Source: Alphaproteobacteria bacterium
Lineage (GTDB): Bacteria; Pseudomonadota; Alphaproteobacteria; SHVZ01
Reading direction: 5' to 3'
Assembly (NCBI GenBank): GCA_016869375.1
Contig: VGEH01000012.1
Location: forward strand, 1 to 52,547
Length of the DNA: 52,547 nt
Below the pieces are notes generated by a model, which saw nothing but the letters and a program-made list of their open reading frames with translations, was not told where the DNA came from and did not search any database. A program made the position numbers and the translations under genes. Below are positions 30,466 to 38,794 of this stretch, piece after piece. How positions within the stretch are numbered: position 1 is the stretch's first letter; the number at the start of each line of letters is the position of its first letter.

Positions 30466-31362
30466 GTGCTGGGCTGGTACCGTTCCCGCACGGTCGGGCA
30501 GAAGCAGGCGGTATGGGCGTGGATCTTCCTCGCCCTGCCGCTCTTCTTCTTCGTTGCGATCCGGCTGTTCCCGACCGGCTACACGACCTACGTCTCGCTG
30601 ACCGACTGGAATTTGCTTCGGCCGAAGGTCTTCATCGGTTTCGATAACTACCTTCGCCTCTGGAACGACCCGGTCTTCTGGCAGGTTTTCGCCAACACCT
30701 TCAAATACCTGCTGATCGGTATGCCGATCAGCCTCGTGCTGTCCTTCATGGTCGCCTACTACCTCGACCAAGTGCGCTTCCTGCAGGGCACGATCCGCGC
30801 GCTCTACTTCATTCCGTTCCTGACCACGGCGGCGGCGATGGCCTGGGTCTGGCGCTGGTTCTACCAGCCGGTGCCGATCGGCATCTTCAACCTGATCCTG
30901 GTCGATATGGGCTTCAGCCAGCAACCCTTCCTGCGCTCGACCAGCCAGGCGCTGGGATCGATCCTGGCGCCGGCCATCTGGGCGGGGCTGGGATTCCAGA
31001 TCGTCGTCTTCCTCGCCGGCCTTCGCGCCATCCCCGACACCTACTACGAGGCTGCGCGCATCGACGGCGTCGGGCGCTTCACGATCCTTCGCGAGATCAC
31101 GCTGCCGCTGCTGCGGCCGACCATCCTCTTCCTGACGGTGGTCAGCTCGATCGGCTTCCTGCGCATCTTCGACAAGGTCTATAACATGACCGTCGACGGC
31201 AAGGGCGGTCCGCTCAACATGACGCGGCCGCTCGTGCTGAACATCTACCAGCTCGCCTTCACCGACTACCGTATGGGCTATGCGGCAGCACAGACCATGG
31301 TGCTGTTCGTCGTGCTGCTCGTGGTCACGGTGATCCAGCTTCGCGCGCTGAGGTCCAAGTGA
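30466..31362 (+). CDS. ABC sugar transporter permease (MalF/UgpA type)
   Basis: A 298-residue inner-membrane permease with six hydrophobic segments; the EAA loop reads YYEAARIDGVGRFTILREITLP. It starts at GTG 30466, 18 bp after the interrupted binding-protein gene, and its stop overlaps the next permease's GTG start (GTGA). It would form the heterodimeric channel of the second ABC importer. Confidence 0.9.
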   Translation: MLGWYRSRTVGQKQAVWAWIFLALPLFFFVAIRLFPTGYTTYVSLTDWNLLRPKVFIGFDNYLRLWNDPVFWQVFANTFKYLLIGMPISLVLSFMVAYYLDQVRFLQGTIRALYFIPFLTTAAAMAWVWRWFYQPVPIGIFNLILVDMGFSQQPFLRSTSQALGSILAPAIWAGLGFQIVVFLAGLRAIPDTYYEAARIDGVGRFTILREITLPLLRPTILFLTVVSSIGFLRIFDKVYNMTVDGKGGPLNMTRPLVLNIYQLAFTDYRMGYAAAQTMVLFVVLLVVTVIQLRALRSK

Positions 31363-32192
31363 CGCTCGGCTTCGATCCTCGGCGCGATCCGCGCAAGATC
31401 GTCATCTGGACGCTGGTCGCGCTCGGCGGCGTGGTCATGGTCATGCCGTTCGCCTTCATGCTTTCGACCTCGCTCAAGAGCCGCGAGGAGCTCTACGACC
31501 TCCGCCTCTTTCCCTTGGCACCGACGCTGGAGAACTACGTCTATCTTTTCCGCGAGAGCCGCTTCGTCCGCTGGTTCCTGAACTCCTTCGCCATCGCCTC
31601 GATCTCGACGGTCTCGGTGCTGTTCTTCGACAGCCTCGCCGGCTACGTGCTCTGCAAGTACCGCTTCAAGGGCCGCCAGGTCGTATTCATCGCCATCCTG
31701 TCGACCCTGATGATTCCGACCGAGATGCTGGTGATCCCCTGGTATGTGATGAGCAAGAACCTGGGCTGGCTCAATACCTATTGGGGCATCATGTTCCCCG
31801 GCATGATCACCGGCTTTGGCGTCTTCCTGATGAAGCAGTTCTTCGAGACCGTACCGGACGCGCTAATCGACGCGGCGCGCATCGACGGGCTCTCCGAGTT
31901 CCGTATCTTCTGGGAGGTGGCGTTGCCGCTGGTGACGCCGGCGCTCTCGGCGCTGGCCATCTTCACCTTCCTCGGCAGCTGGACCGCCTTCCTCTGGCCG
32001 CTGATCGTCACCAACAGCGCCAGCAACTACACGGTCCCGGTCGGCCTCGCCTCCTTCTCGGGCGAGTTCACCACCGAATGGAACATGATCATGACCGGCG
32101 CGGCGGTGGCGACGATCCCGACGCTCCTCGTCTTCATCCTGCTGCAGAAGTACATCATCCGCGGCGTTATCCTCTCGGGCGTGAAGGGCTGA
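31359..32192 (+). CDS. ABC sugar transporter permease (MalG/UgpE type)
   Basis: A 277-residue MalG-type permease with six membrane segments. The EAA loop is DAARIDGLSEFRIFWEVALP, and the end has the typical QKYIIRGVILSGVKG tail. GTG 31359 overlaps the upstream stop by 4 nt. The ATPase gene follows after 3 bp, so the three genes are probably translated together. Confidence 0.92.
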   Translation: MTLGFDPRRDPRKIVIWTLVALGGVVMVMPFAFMLSTSLKSREELYDLRLFPLAPTLENYVYLFRESRFVRWFLNSFAIASISTVSVLFFDSLAGYVLCKYRFKGRQVVFIAILSTLMIPTEMLVIPWYVMSKNLGWLNTYWGIMFPGMITGFGVFLMKQFFETVPDALIDAARIDGLSEFRIFWEVALPLVTPALSALAIFTFLGSWTAFLWPLIVTNSASNYTVPVGLASFSGEFTTEWNMIMTGAAVATIPTLLVFILLQKYIIRGVILSGVKG

Positions 32193-32195
32193 GCC

Positions 32196-33260
32196 GTGGC
32201 GTCCGTGACCTTGACCCGCGTCCTCAAGCGCTTCGACAGGACGCCTGTCGTGCACGGGATCGACCTCGACATCGGCGACGGCGAGTTCGTCGTGCTGGTT
32301 GGCCCCTCGGGCTGCGGCAAGTCGACGACGCTTCGCATGATCGCCGGCCTCGAAGATCTGACCGACGGCGAGATCCGCATCGGCGACCGGATCGTCAACC
32401 GGCTCGAGCCCAAGGACCGGAATATCGCGATGGTGTTCCAGAACTACGCCATCTATCCGCACATGACCGTGCACAAGAACATCGCCTTCGGCCTTCGGAT
32501 GGCCAAGCTGCCGAAGGCCGAGGAGGATCGCCGGGTACGCGAGGCGGCTTCGGTGCTCGGCCTCACCGACCTTCTGGAACGCCGGCCCTCGCAGCTCTCG
32601 GGCGGCCAGCGTCAGCGCGTCGCCATCGGTCGCGCCATGGTCCGCAATCCGGCCGTCTTCCTCTTCGACGAGCCCCTGTCTAACCTCGACGCGCAGCTTC
32701 GCGCCCAGATGCGGCTCGAGATCAAGAAGCTGCACCAGGGCCTCGCGACCACCGTCATCTACGTGACCCACGATCAGGTAGAGGCGATGACCCTGGCCGA
32801 CCGGATCGTCGTCATGAAGGACGGCAAGATCGAGCAGATCGGCACGCCGACTGAAGTCTATCGCCGGCCGGCGACGATGTTCGTCGCCCGCTTCATCGGT
32901 TCGCCCTCGATGAACATGATCGCCGGCAAGACCACCGGCAACGGGGTCGAGCTAGATGGGCTCGGCCGCGTCGACGTGTCGACAAGCTCAGGCGCCGGTC
33001 GGCCGGTCTTCCTCGGCGTGCGCCCGGACGATCTCCGCGTTGCGGACGGTGACTCCGGCGCGCTTTCGCTGGAGGCAAGGATCAATGTGATCGAGCCACT
33101 CGGCCCCGACGCGCTCGTCTATGCGGAGTCGGGAGGCCGTGAGCTTGTCGCCAAGGCCGATGGCCGGGCGACTCTGCACAGGGGCGAGACGGTCAAGCTC
33201 GTTGCGTCGGCCGACGCCCTTCACGTGTTCGACGCCGGCACGGAGGCCAGGCTCCCATGA
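32196..33260 (+). CDS. ABC transporter ATP-binding protein (MalK/UgpC type)
   Basis: A 354-residue sugar-type ABC ATPase. It has Walker A (GPSGCGKSTT), the Q loop (VFQNYAIYPH), signature LSGGQRQRVAIGRAM, Walker B (VFLFDEPLSNLD) and the switch histidine (YVTHDQ). A TOBE-like regulatory domain lies after residue ~240. It starts at GTG 32196. As the only sugar ABC ATPase in the window, it may also serve the importer at 9122-12260, since MalK/MsmX-type ATPases can be shared; that is inference. It overlaps the next gene by 4 nt. Confidence 0.95.
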   Translation: MASVTLTRVLKRFDRTPVVHGIDLDIGDGEFVVLVGPSGCGKSTTLRMIAGLEDLTDGEIRIGDRIVNRLEPKDRNIAMVFQNYAIYPHMTVHKNIAFGLRMAKLPKAEEDRRVREAASVLGLTDLLERRPSQLSGGQRQRVAIGRAMVRNPAVFLFDEPLSNLDAQLRAQMRLEIKKLHQGLATTVIYVTHDQVEAMTLADRIVVMKDGKIEQIGTPTEVYRRPATMFVARFIGSPSMNMIAGKTTGNGVELDGLGRVDVSTSSGAGRPVFLGVRPDDLRVADGDSGALSLEARINVIEPLGPDALVYAESGGRELVAKADGRATLHRGETVKLVASADALHVFDAGTEARLP

Positions 33261-34057
33261 AGGTCGCGATCGCCGGTCTCGGCGCCATTGGCGCGGCAAT
33301 CGCGCGCAAGCTCGGCGCCGGTGTCATTCCCGGGGTGAGCCTAGTTGCCGTCTCGGCCCGAGACAAGGAGAAGGCGCGCGCGACGCTCGGTGCTTCGCTC
33401 GCGCATGTCGACATCCTAGGCCTTGGCGACCTTGCCGTGGTTGCCGACATCGTCGTCGAGTGCGCGCCGGCTGCGGTCCTGGGCGACATCGTCCGTCCGG
33501 TGCTCGATGCGCGGAAAAAGGTCATGGTCCTGAGCGTTGGCGCGCTTCTCTCGCGCCCGGAGCTCATCGACCTCGCGAAGGAGAAGGGTGGCCAGATCAT
33601 CGTGCCGTCCGGCGCGCTGCTCGGGCTCGATGCCGTGTCGGCCGCTGCCGAGGGCACGATCCATTCGGTCAGGATGGTGACGCGGAAGCCGGTGAAGGGA
33701 CTGCTCGGCGCACCTCATCTCGAAGAGAACCGCATCGACATCGCCGACATCACCGAGCCGCTACGCGTTTTCGAGGGCACGGCGCGCGAAGCGGCCAAAG
33801 GCTTCCCGGCCAATCTGAATGTCGCCGTCGCTTTGTCGCTCGCCGGCATCGGGCCGGATCAGACGCGTCTCGAGATCTGGGCGGATCCGCACCTGACCAG
33901 GAATACGCACCGGATCGTCGTCGATTCCGATGCCGCGCGCTTCGAGATGCAGATCGAGAACATTCCGAGCGAGAACCCGAAGACCGGCCGCATCACGGCG
34001 CTCAGCGTCATCGCGGCGCTCCGCAAGCTGACCAGTCCGCTCCGCGTCGGAACCTAG
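33257..34057 (+). CDS. Aspartate dehydrogenase-like NAD(P)-dependent oxidoreductase
   Basis: A 266-residue protein of the L-aspartate dehydrogenase (NadX) family. It has an N-terminal Rossmann motif (VAIAGLGAIGAAIA), VVECAPAAVL, the conserved mid-region VPSGALLGLDA, and a C-terminal dehydrogenase domain with FPANLNVAVALSLAG. Known members convert aspartate to iminoaspartate with NAD(P)+. It overlaps the ABC ATPase gene by 4 nt and ends the import operon, which is unusual for a NAD-biosynthesis enzyme. A catabolic role on an imported amino compound is therefore plausible. No nadA or nadC lies nearby. Confidence 0.85.
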   Translation: MKVAIAGLGAIGAAIARKLGAGVIPGVSLVAVSARDKEKARATLGASLAHVDILGLGDLAVVADIVVECAPAAVLGDIVRPVLDARKKVMVLSVGALLSRPELIDLAKEKGGQIIVPSGALLGLDAVSAAAEGTIHSVRMVTRKPVKGLLGAPHLEENRIDIADITEPLRVFEGTAREAAKGFPANLNVAVALSLAGIGPDQTRLEIWADPHLTRNTHRIVVDSDAARFEMQIENIPSENPKTGRITALSVIAALRKLTSPLRVGT

Positions 34058-34764
34058 TCTTCCTCGCCTCCACGGGCTCGCTGGCGATCCGGGCGCACGG
34101 GCGTGCTGGCGGCGGCCGCCTGCACCTGCTGCGGCCGCGCCGGAGACCGGGTCGCGGTTGCCTCGCCCTTCGGCGTCGAGTCGTAGACTGCCTGCATCTG
34201 CTTCGAGATCCAGTCGGCCGTATACTTGACGTCGCCTTTGGTCAGCGTCGGCTCGAGCAGCGGAAGGTTCTCGGACAGCCCGTTCAGGCGCACCAGCTTG
34301 TCGCGCGCGATCGGCAGCCGCTGGATGTCGGTCATCTCCCGCTTGACCTTGTCGAGGGATGTGCGGCGCAGCTGCTGGGCATCCTGGACGATCGCCTGGA
34401 ACGCCGGCTGCTTGTCCTCCGGCAGGATTCCCTCGCCGACACCGCAGCGCTTCGACAGCGCTGCAATCTCCGTGAAATCCTCTTCGGTGAGCTCGGCCAG
34501 CGGCTTGCCGAAATAGACGAGGTCGAGATCGCGCGGCGACAGGCCCGACGGCAGGCTGGCGATCTTGAGGACCGGGGCGCGGCCGCCGGGAAGCGCCGCG
34601 CATTCGCCGGTGCGAGCCGGCGCAGCAGGCCTGGCGGGGCGGCTGGCAGCCGGCGTCCGTGCGGGCGATGCCTGGGCGAAGGCAGAGGCGATATCGGCAA
34701 AGACCACGAGCAGCGTGGCTAAGCCTGCAGCGCCTGCGACTTTCCTCGAACCCAACGCAAACAT
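34054..34764 (-). CDS. Exported protein of unknown function
   Basis: A 236-residue protein with an N-terminal signal sequence (hydrophobic core, cleavage near ASAFAQ), a Pro/Ala/Arg-rich linker, and a helical charged middle (LTEEDFTEIAALSKRCGVGEG, LDKVKREMTDIQRLP). The tail is basic and low in complexity. I recognise no family. ATG 34764 follows a GGAG site; longer upstream readings lack a signal sequence. It converges on the aspartate-dehydrogenase-like gene with overlapping stop codons. Confidence 0.65.
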   Translation of the reverse strand: MFALGSRKVAGAAGLATLLVVFADIASAFAQASPARTPAASRPARPAAPARTGECAALPGGRAPVLKIASLPSGLSPRDLDLVYFGKPLAELTEEDFTEIAALSKRCGVGEGILPEDKQPAFQAIVQDAQQLRRTSLDKVKREMTDIQRLPIARDKLVRLNGLSENLPLLEPTLTKGDVKYTADWISKQMQAVYDSTPKGEATATRSPARPQQVQAAAASTPVRPDRQRARGGEED

Positions 34765-34968
34765 CACGGACGACACTCCTTCGACCTGGCGCTCGGAAAG
34801 ACTCGAGAGCCCGACATTCGGCGGCGCATCCATCCCCTTCCCACGGTGACTATGGCGTCTCGGAACCCGAAAGCCAAGACGCCGGCGATCACGAATCGCT
34901 AGGCTGTGCCCTTCGATAAAGATGTTCCGTATCAACGGCTTACGTGCGGCGTCGGGGTCGCCAAGGAA

Positions 34969-35019
34969 CCCTGGGGGCAGGGGCCTGTTTTTCTTCGACG
35001 CCGGCGTTTGCCCCCAGGG
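34969..35019 (+). other. GC-rich hairpin in the yihY leader
   Basis: CCCTGGGGGCA (34969-34979) and TGCCCCCAGGG (35009-35019) form a perfect 11-bp stem with a 29-nt loop containing a T run. It ends 20 bases before the yihY start, just ahead of a GAGGG ribosome binding site. It could affect translation or transcript stability. The rest of the 34765-35039 gap shows nothing else I can support. Confidence 0.55.
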
Positions 35020-35039
35020 CGACATGAGGGCTGCGATCG

Positions 35040-35969
35040 ATGAACGTTACGGCGCCGAGCCTTAGCTGGATCCGTCTCCGATTGTCGCCTGCGCGGCATG
35101 TGCTGGTGTCGGCCGCGAGGCGTTGGGTCGAGGATCGCGGTCCGAGCATGGGCGCAGCCATCGCGTTCTATACGGTGTTCTCGCTCGGTCCGAGCCTGTT
35201 CCTGATGATCGCGGTCGCGGGTCTCGTCTCCGGTACCGAGCAGGTCGAGCAGGCGATGATCGAGGAGTTCTCCGCCCTGATCGGAGCGGACGGGGCGGCG
35301 GTCATCGCCAAGATGATCCATGGCGCGGCGCAGGCCGAGCGTAAGGGGCTCGCCGCGCTCATCGGCACCGCGCTCCTGCTCGTCGCGGCTACGACCGTCT
35401 TCGCCGAGATCCAGCAGTCGCTCAACATCATCTGGCGCGTGCCGACACCGACGGGATCGATCTTCCGGGAGCTCGTCCGGGAAAGGCTGACCAGCCTCGC
35501 GCTGATCGTCGTGATGGGCTTCATCCTGCTCGTGGCGCTCGTCGTCAGCGCCGGGCTCTCGGCCGCGAGCGAATGGCTCTCCTTCTGGATGCCGGGCGTC
35601 ATGATCACGCTGTGGGTCGGCAACGCGCTCGTCTCCTTCATCGTGGTGACGGTGCTCTTCGCCGCGAACTATCGCATACTGCCGGATACCTATGTGTCGT
35701 GGCGCGACGCGTGGATCGGCGCCTTGATCGCCTCGCTGCTGTTCGCGCTCGGCAAGTTCCTCATCGCCCAGTACATCGGTTCGACCGGCGTGGTCAGCGT
35801 GCTCGGCGCCGCGGGCACGCCGATCGTCGTGCTGCTCTGGGTCTACTATTCGGCGCAGATCTTCCTGCTCGGTGCCGAGGTCGCGAAGGTGAACGCCGAC
35901 TATCGCGGCACGCCGGACATCGAGGTGCTGCTTGCGCGCCGGAAGGTTCCCGGCGGGGGGCAGGGATAA
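35040..35969 (+). CDS. yihY: YihY/BrkB family inner-membrane protein
   Basis: A 309-residue integral membrane protein of the YihY/BrkB (formerly RNase BN) family. It shows GAAIAFYTVFSLGPSLFLMIAVAG, FAEIQQSLNIIWRVP, PDTYVSWRDAWIGA and the closing WVYYSAQIFLLGAEVAKV. About six membrane segments are apparent. The function is not settled; the old ribonuclease assignment is not supported for these proteins. It stands alone, with a GC-rich leader hairpin before it and a terminator after it. Confidence 0.92.
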   Translation: MNVTAPSLSWIRLRLSPARHVLVSAARRWVEDRGPSMGAAIAFYTVFSLGPSLFLMIAVAGLVSGTEQVEQAMIEEFSALIGADGAAVIAKMIHGAAQAERKGLAALIGTALLLVAATTVFAEIQQSLNIIWRVPTPTGSIFRELVRERLTSLALIVVMGFILLVALVVSAGLSAASEWLSFWMPGVMITLWVGNALVSFIVVTVLFAANYRILPDTYVSWRDAWIGALIASLLFALGKFLIAQYIGSTGVVSVLGAAGTPIVVLLWVYYSAQIFLLGAEVAKVNADYRGTPDIEVLLARRKVPGGGQG

Positions 35970-35981
35970 AACGAGCACCGG

Positions 35982-36010
35982 TGCCGCACGCGAGAAGTGC
36001 GGCAGTTTCG
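35982..36010 (+). terminator. Hairpin after yihY
   Basis: TGCCGCAC and GTGCGGCA form a perfect 8-bp stem with a 7-nt loop, starting 13 bp after the yihY stop and followed by GTTTCG. The T tract is short. A palindrome GCACCGGTGC (35974-35983) overlaps its left edge. Confidence 0.55.
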
Positions 36011-36073
36011 CCACATGCAACGACCGATCGATAGCGTGCGTTCTTACCGCGAACGATGGATCGGAAGGTCGCC

Positions 36074-36769
36074 ATGAAGCGCGCAGCGCTGATGCTACTC
36101 GGTCTCCTGGCAGCGATGCCTGCCTCCGCAGGCGATCGCCAGCCTGTCGATGTTGCTCTCGTGCTCGCTATCGACGTCTCGGGCAGCGTTTCCGAGGACA
36201 ATTGGAAGACCCAGCGCGAGGGCGTCGCCAGCGCCGTTGGCAGTGACCAATTTGCGCAGGCCGTTCGCCGCGGGCAGATCGGCCGGGTCGCGATCGCGGT
36301 CGTGCAGTGGGGCACCGTCCCCCGCATGGTCATCAACTGGCGCATCGTCGAGACCGCGGCCGAGACGCGAGCGCTGGCCGATGAGATGCGGCGGATGAAC
36401 CGTGCCGAGTCGGGTGGGACCTGCATGGGGACCATGCTCAAAATGGTCACGGCCGAACTCACGGCCTGGGACGACTACGCGACCCGCCGCATCGTCGACG
36501 TCAGCGGCGACGGCGCCACGAATTGCGGCATCGACTTTCCGGCCATGCGTAACGCCGCCCTCAAGGACGGAATCACGATCAATGGGCTCCCGATCGTGAC
36601 GGCGGTCGAGCCGAAGGTCGCGGACTGGTATGGGGACAACGTCATTGGCGGCCCGGGCGCCTTTACCGTCGTCGCGGATGGGCATGAGCGCTTCGCCGAG
36701 GCGTTCCTGCGCAAGCTGACCGTCGAGATCGCGTTCCTCGCGACGCACGACCAGCCCCTTCCTTACTGA
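36074..36769 (+). CDS. DUF1194 (von Willebrand A-like) exported protein
   Basis: A 231-residue protein with a signal peptide (cleavage near PASAG) followed by a DUF1194 domain. VALVLAIDVSGSVSEDNW carries the DxSxS metal-site motif of von Willebrand A domains, and RRIVDVSGDGATNCG is characteristic of the family. It probably acts in the periplasm as a metal-dependent binding protein; no partner is known. ATG 36074 is used because GGAAGG sits 5 nt before it. It converges on the HugZ-like gene. Confidence 0.88.
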   Translation: MKRAALMLLGLLAAMPASAGDRQPVDVALVLAIDVSGSVSEDNWKTQREGVASAVGSDQFAQAVRRGQIGRVAIAVVQWGTVPRMVINWRIVETAAETRALADEMRRMNRAESGGTCMGTMLKMVTAELTAWDDYATRRIVDVSGDGATNCGIDFPAMRNAALKDGITINGLPIVTAVEPKVADWYGDNVIGGPGAFTVVADGHERFAEAFLRKLTVEIAFLATHDQPLPY

Positions 36770-36795
36770 GATCACGGCGTCGCGATCCTCCACGA

Positions 36796-37509
36796 TCACG
36801 CTGCCGCCTTCGCTCGCGCTTCCTTCGCCAGCCGGATGAGTTCGCGCCGCGCCGCGTCGGCGTCGTCGATCCGCGTCGCGAAATCGAGTCGGGCGACTTC
36901 GCCCTCGCGTCGGAGATCGGCGCCTTCGGCATCGATTCCCGTCATGCGCCAGCCGTCTCCTGTGCGCCCCAGCAGCTGCGTCGCATAAAGGCCGACAGCC
37001 TCGGCATGGCCGTCGTTCATATGCGCGACGATATCGGCCTCGCGATCGACCAGGGCTCCCGGCGGCTTGTCGAGAACGTGGGCAGCCTCGATCCAATGGA
37101 TGCGCCCGAAGCCGGCGACCAGATGGGCGCGGACGGTGCGGAGCGCATAGAAGCGAAAATCGCCGAAGCCGACATAGGTCTCCGCCGAGGGATGGCGCGC
37201 GAGGTAGCGCGCCTGGGCAGTTTCGTGCGGGACTTCTTCGAGCGTCCCCACCAGCGTCGCGCGCGCGCCGGTCAGCGGATCGGCGAGACCGGCGGTGCCG
37301 TCGACGAGAAGGGAGGCGCGAGGATCGGCCCTCAGGTTCTTGGTGTGCTCGGCCAGCGCCGACAGGAGCAGGATGGGCGTGGCATCCGGAAGCGTCGCGT
37401 AGAGCACGAGCGAGGCATAGGGCGTCCCATCGCCGGCCAGAACGGTGGCGAGGCTGGCGCGATCCTGACAGCGGATCAGCCGCCGGGCAGCGGTTCCGGT
37501 CGCGCTCAT
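36796..37509 (-). CDS. HugZ-like FMN/heme-binding split-barrel protein with DUF2470
   Basis: A 237-residue protein with an N-terminal pyridoxamine-5'-phosphate-oxidase-like split barrel (ASLVLYATLPDATPILLLSALAEHTKNL, SLLVDGTAG) and a C-terminal DUF2470 domain (IVAHMNDGHAEA). This architecture is that of HugZ-type proteins, some of which are heme oxygenases. Whether this one degrades heme cannot be judged from the sequence. Its start overlaps the stop of the copper-chaperone gene by 4 nt, suggesting shared use in metal or redox homeostasis. Confidence 0.87.
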   Translation of the reverse strand: MSATGTAARRLIRCQDRASLATVLAGDGTPYASLVLYATLPDATPILLLSALAEHTKNLRADPRASLLVDGTAGLADPLTGARATLVGTLEEVPHETAQARYLARHPSAETYVGFGDFRFYALRTVRAHLVAGFGRIHWIEAAHVLDKPPGALVDREADIVAHMNDGHAEAVGLYATQLLGRTGDGWRMTGIDAEGADLRREGEVARLDFATRIDDADAARRELIRLAKEARAKAAA

Positions 37510-37985
37510 TTGGGCGGCCCCATCGCGCCGGCCCGCGCGATGGGCACCTCGATCTTGACCTCCCCGGCGCGCTCGAAGCGGAGCGTCAGGGCTAGGCGCT
37601 CGCCCTCCTTGAGCGGCGCCTTGAGGCCGACCAGCATTACATGGACGCCGTCGGGTTTGAGGATGACGGTCTCGCCCGGCTTGATCTCGACTTGGCCGAT
37701 CGGGCGCATTTCCATCACATGGCCCTGGTGGCCTGTATGCCCGCCGGCCGTGCCCTCGGGGCGATGGTAGGCATGGAACTCGACCCTGGTGGCCGCCGGG
37801 GTCGTCGCACCCATGAGGCGGTCGGCGTCCTTGCCGCGGTTGACCAGGGTCAGGTAGGCGGCGCCGGTCGGCGCCCGGCCGGGGGTCGCCCTGGCCCAGG
37901 GCTGCTCGACGGCCACGCCCTGGCTCTGGGCTTGGGCATCGAAACCGAGCAAAAGAATGACCACATAAAGGAGGCGGCGGAGCAT
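37506..37985 (-). CDS. PCuAC-type periplasmic copper chaperone
   Basis: A 159-residue exported protein with a signal peptide (cleavage near DAQAQ) and a DUF461/PCuAC domain. Metal ligands are visible as VEFHAYH, HVMEM and the closing GVHVMLVGL, matching the H-M...H-x-M pattern that binds Cu(I). An extra His/Gly-rich insert (GGHTGHQGH) may add copper-binding capacity. PCuAC proteins deliver copper to the CuA or CuB centre of cytochrome oxidase. It is the first gene of a two-gene operon. Confidence 0.92.
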   Translation of the reverse strand: MLRRLLYVVILLLGFDAQAQSQGVAVEQPWARATPGRAPTGAAYLTLVNRGKDADRLMGATTPAATRVEFHAYHRPEGTAGGHTGHQGHVMEMRPIGQVEIKPGETVILKPDGVHVMLVGLKAPLKEGERLALTLRFERAGEVKIEVPIARAGAMGPPK

Positions 37986-38040
37986 GGGAGAGAGCCTATA
38001 TCAGGTTCGCCACGCCGCAACTGTTGGCGGGCGCCGTAAT

Positions 38041-38062
38041 ATTGCCCAGAATTCGTGGCAAT
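38041..38062. promoter_or_regulatory. 22-bp imperfect palindrome upstream of chvI
   Basis: ATTGCC-CA-GAATTC-GT-GGCAAT is symmetric at 18 of 22 positions. It lies 33 bp before the chvI GTG start, in the gap divergent from the copper-chaperone operon. It is a candidate operator, possibly for autoregulation; the binding protein is unknown. Confidence 0.6.
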
Positions 38063-38095
38063 AGAGTACCGCCCGCCCCGGGAGAGACTGACGCC

Positions 38096-38794
38096 GTGCG
38101 CCATACCATCGCCCTCGTCGACGACGACCAGAACATCCTGACCTCAATTTCCATGGCGCTCGAGGCCGAAGGCTTCGACGTCAAGACCTACTCGGACGGC
38201 GAGGCGGCGCTGAAGGCGCTGTCCCAGCGTCCAGTGGATCTCGCCGTCCTCGACATCAAGATGCCGCGGATGGACGGAATGGAGCTGCTGCAGCGCTTGC
38301 GCAAGAACTCGACGCTGCCTGTCATCTTCCTCACCTCCAAGGATGAGGAGATCGACGAAGTCTTGGGTCTTCGCATGGGCGCGGACGATTACATCCGCAA
38401 ACCATTCTCGCAACGTCTCCTGATCGAGCGTATCCGCGCCCTGCTCCGTCGCAAGGAAGCGAAGGGTGAGAAGGACGCCGGGCAGGACCAGGTCCTGACG
38501 CGCGGGCCTCTCGTGCTCGACCAGCAGCGTCATCAATCGACCTGGAACGGACAGCCGGTGGCGCTCACGGTGACGGAGTTCCTGATTTTGAAAGCGCTCG
38601 CCCAGCGCCCCGGCCATGTGAAGAGCCGCGACCAGCTCATGGACGCGGCCTACGGCGAATCCGTCTATGTCGACGATCGCACCATCGACAGCCACATCAA
38701 GCGGCTGCGCAAGAAGTTCAAGGCGATCGACGATGACTTCCAACAGGTCGAGACGCTGTACGGCGTCGGGTACCGTTATCGCGACGTCGGATGA
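38096..38794 (+). CDS. chvI: OmpR-family response regulator ChvI
   Basis: A 232-residue regulator. The receiver domain has the acidic pair ALVDDDQ, phospho-acceptor Asp53 ([13 protein letters not shown]), FLTSKDEE and the lysine in IRKPF. The C-terminal winged helix contains [20 protein letters not shown]. It closely matches ChvI of Rhizobiales and other alphaproteobacteria, which control envelope, acid and symbiosis or virulence responses. GTG 38096 begins the family sequence [11 protein letters not shown]. It overlaps the sensor kinase gene by 4 nt. Confidence 0.95.
   Translation: MRHTIALVDDDQNILTSISMALEAEGFDVKTYSDGEAALKALSQRPVDLAVLDIKMPRMDGMELLQRLRKNSTLPVIFLTSKDEEIDEVLGLRMGADDYIRKPFSQRLLIERIRALLRRKEAKGEKDAGQDQVLTRGPLVLDQQRHQSTWNGQPVALTVTEFLILKALAQRPGHVKSRDQLMDAAYGESVYVDDRTIDSHIKRLRKKFKAIDDDFQQVETLYGVGYRYRDVG

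Noticed and set aside
34765-35025. Long N-terminal extension of the secreted unknown protein
   Set aside because: It would bury the signal peptide at residue 88 and crosses the yihY leader hairpin; ATG 34764 gives a normal signal sequence.
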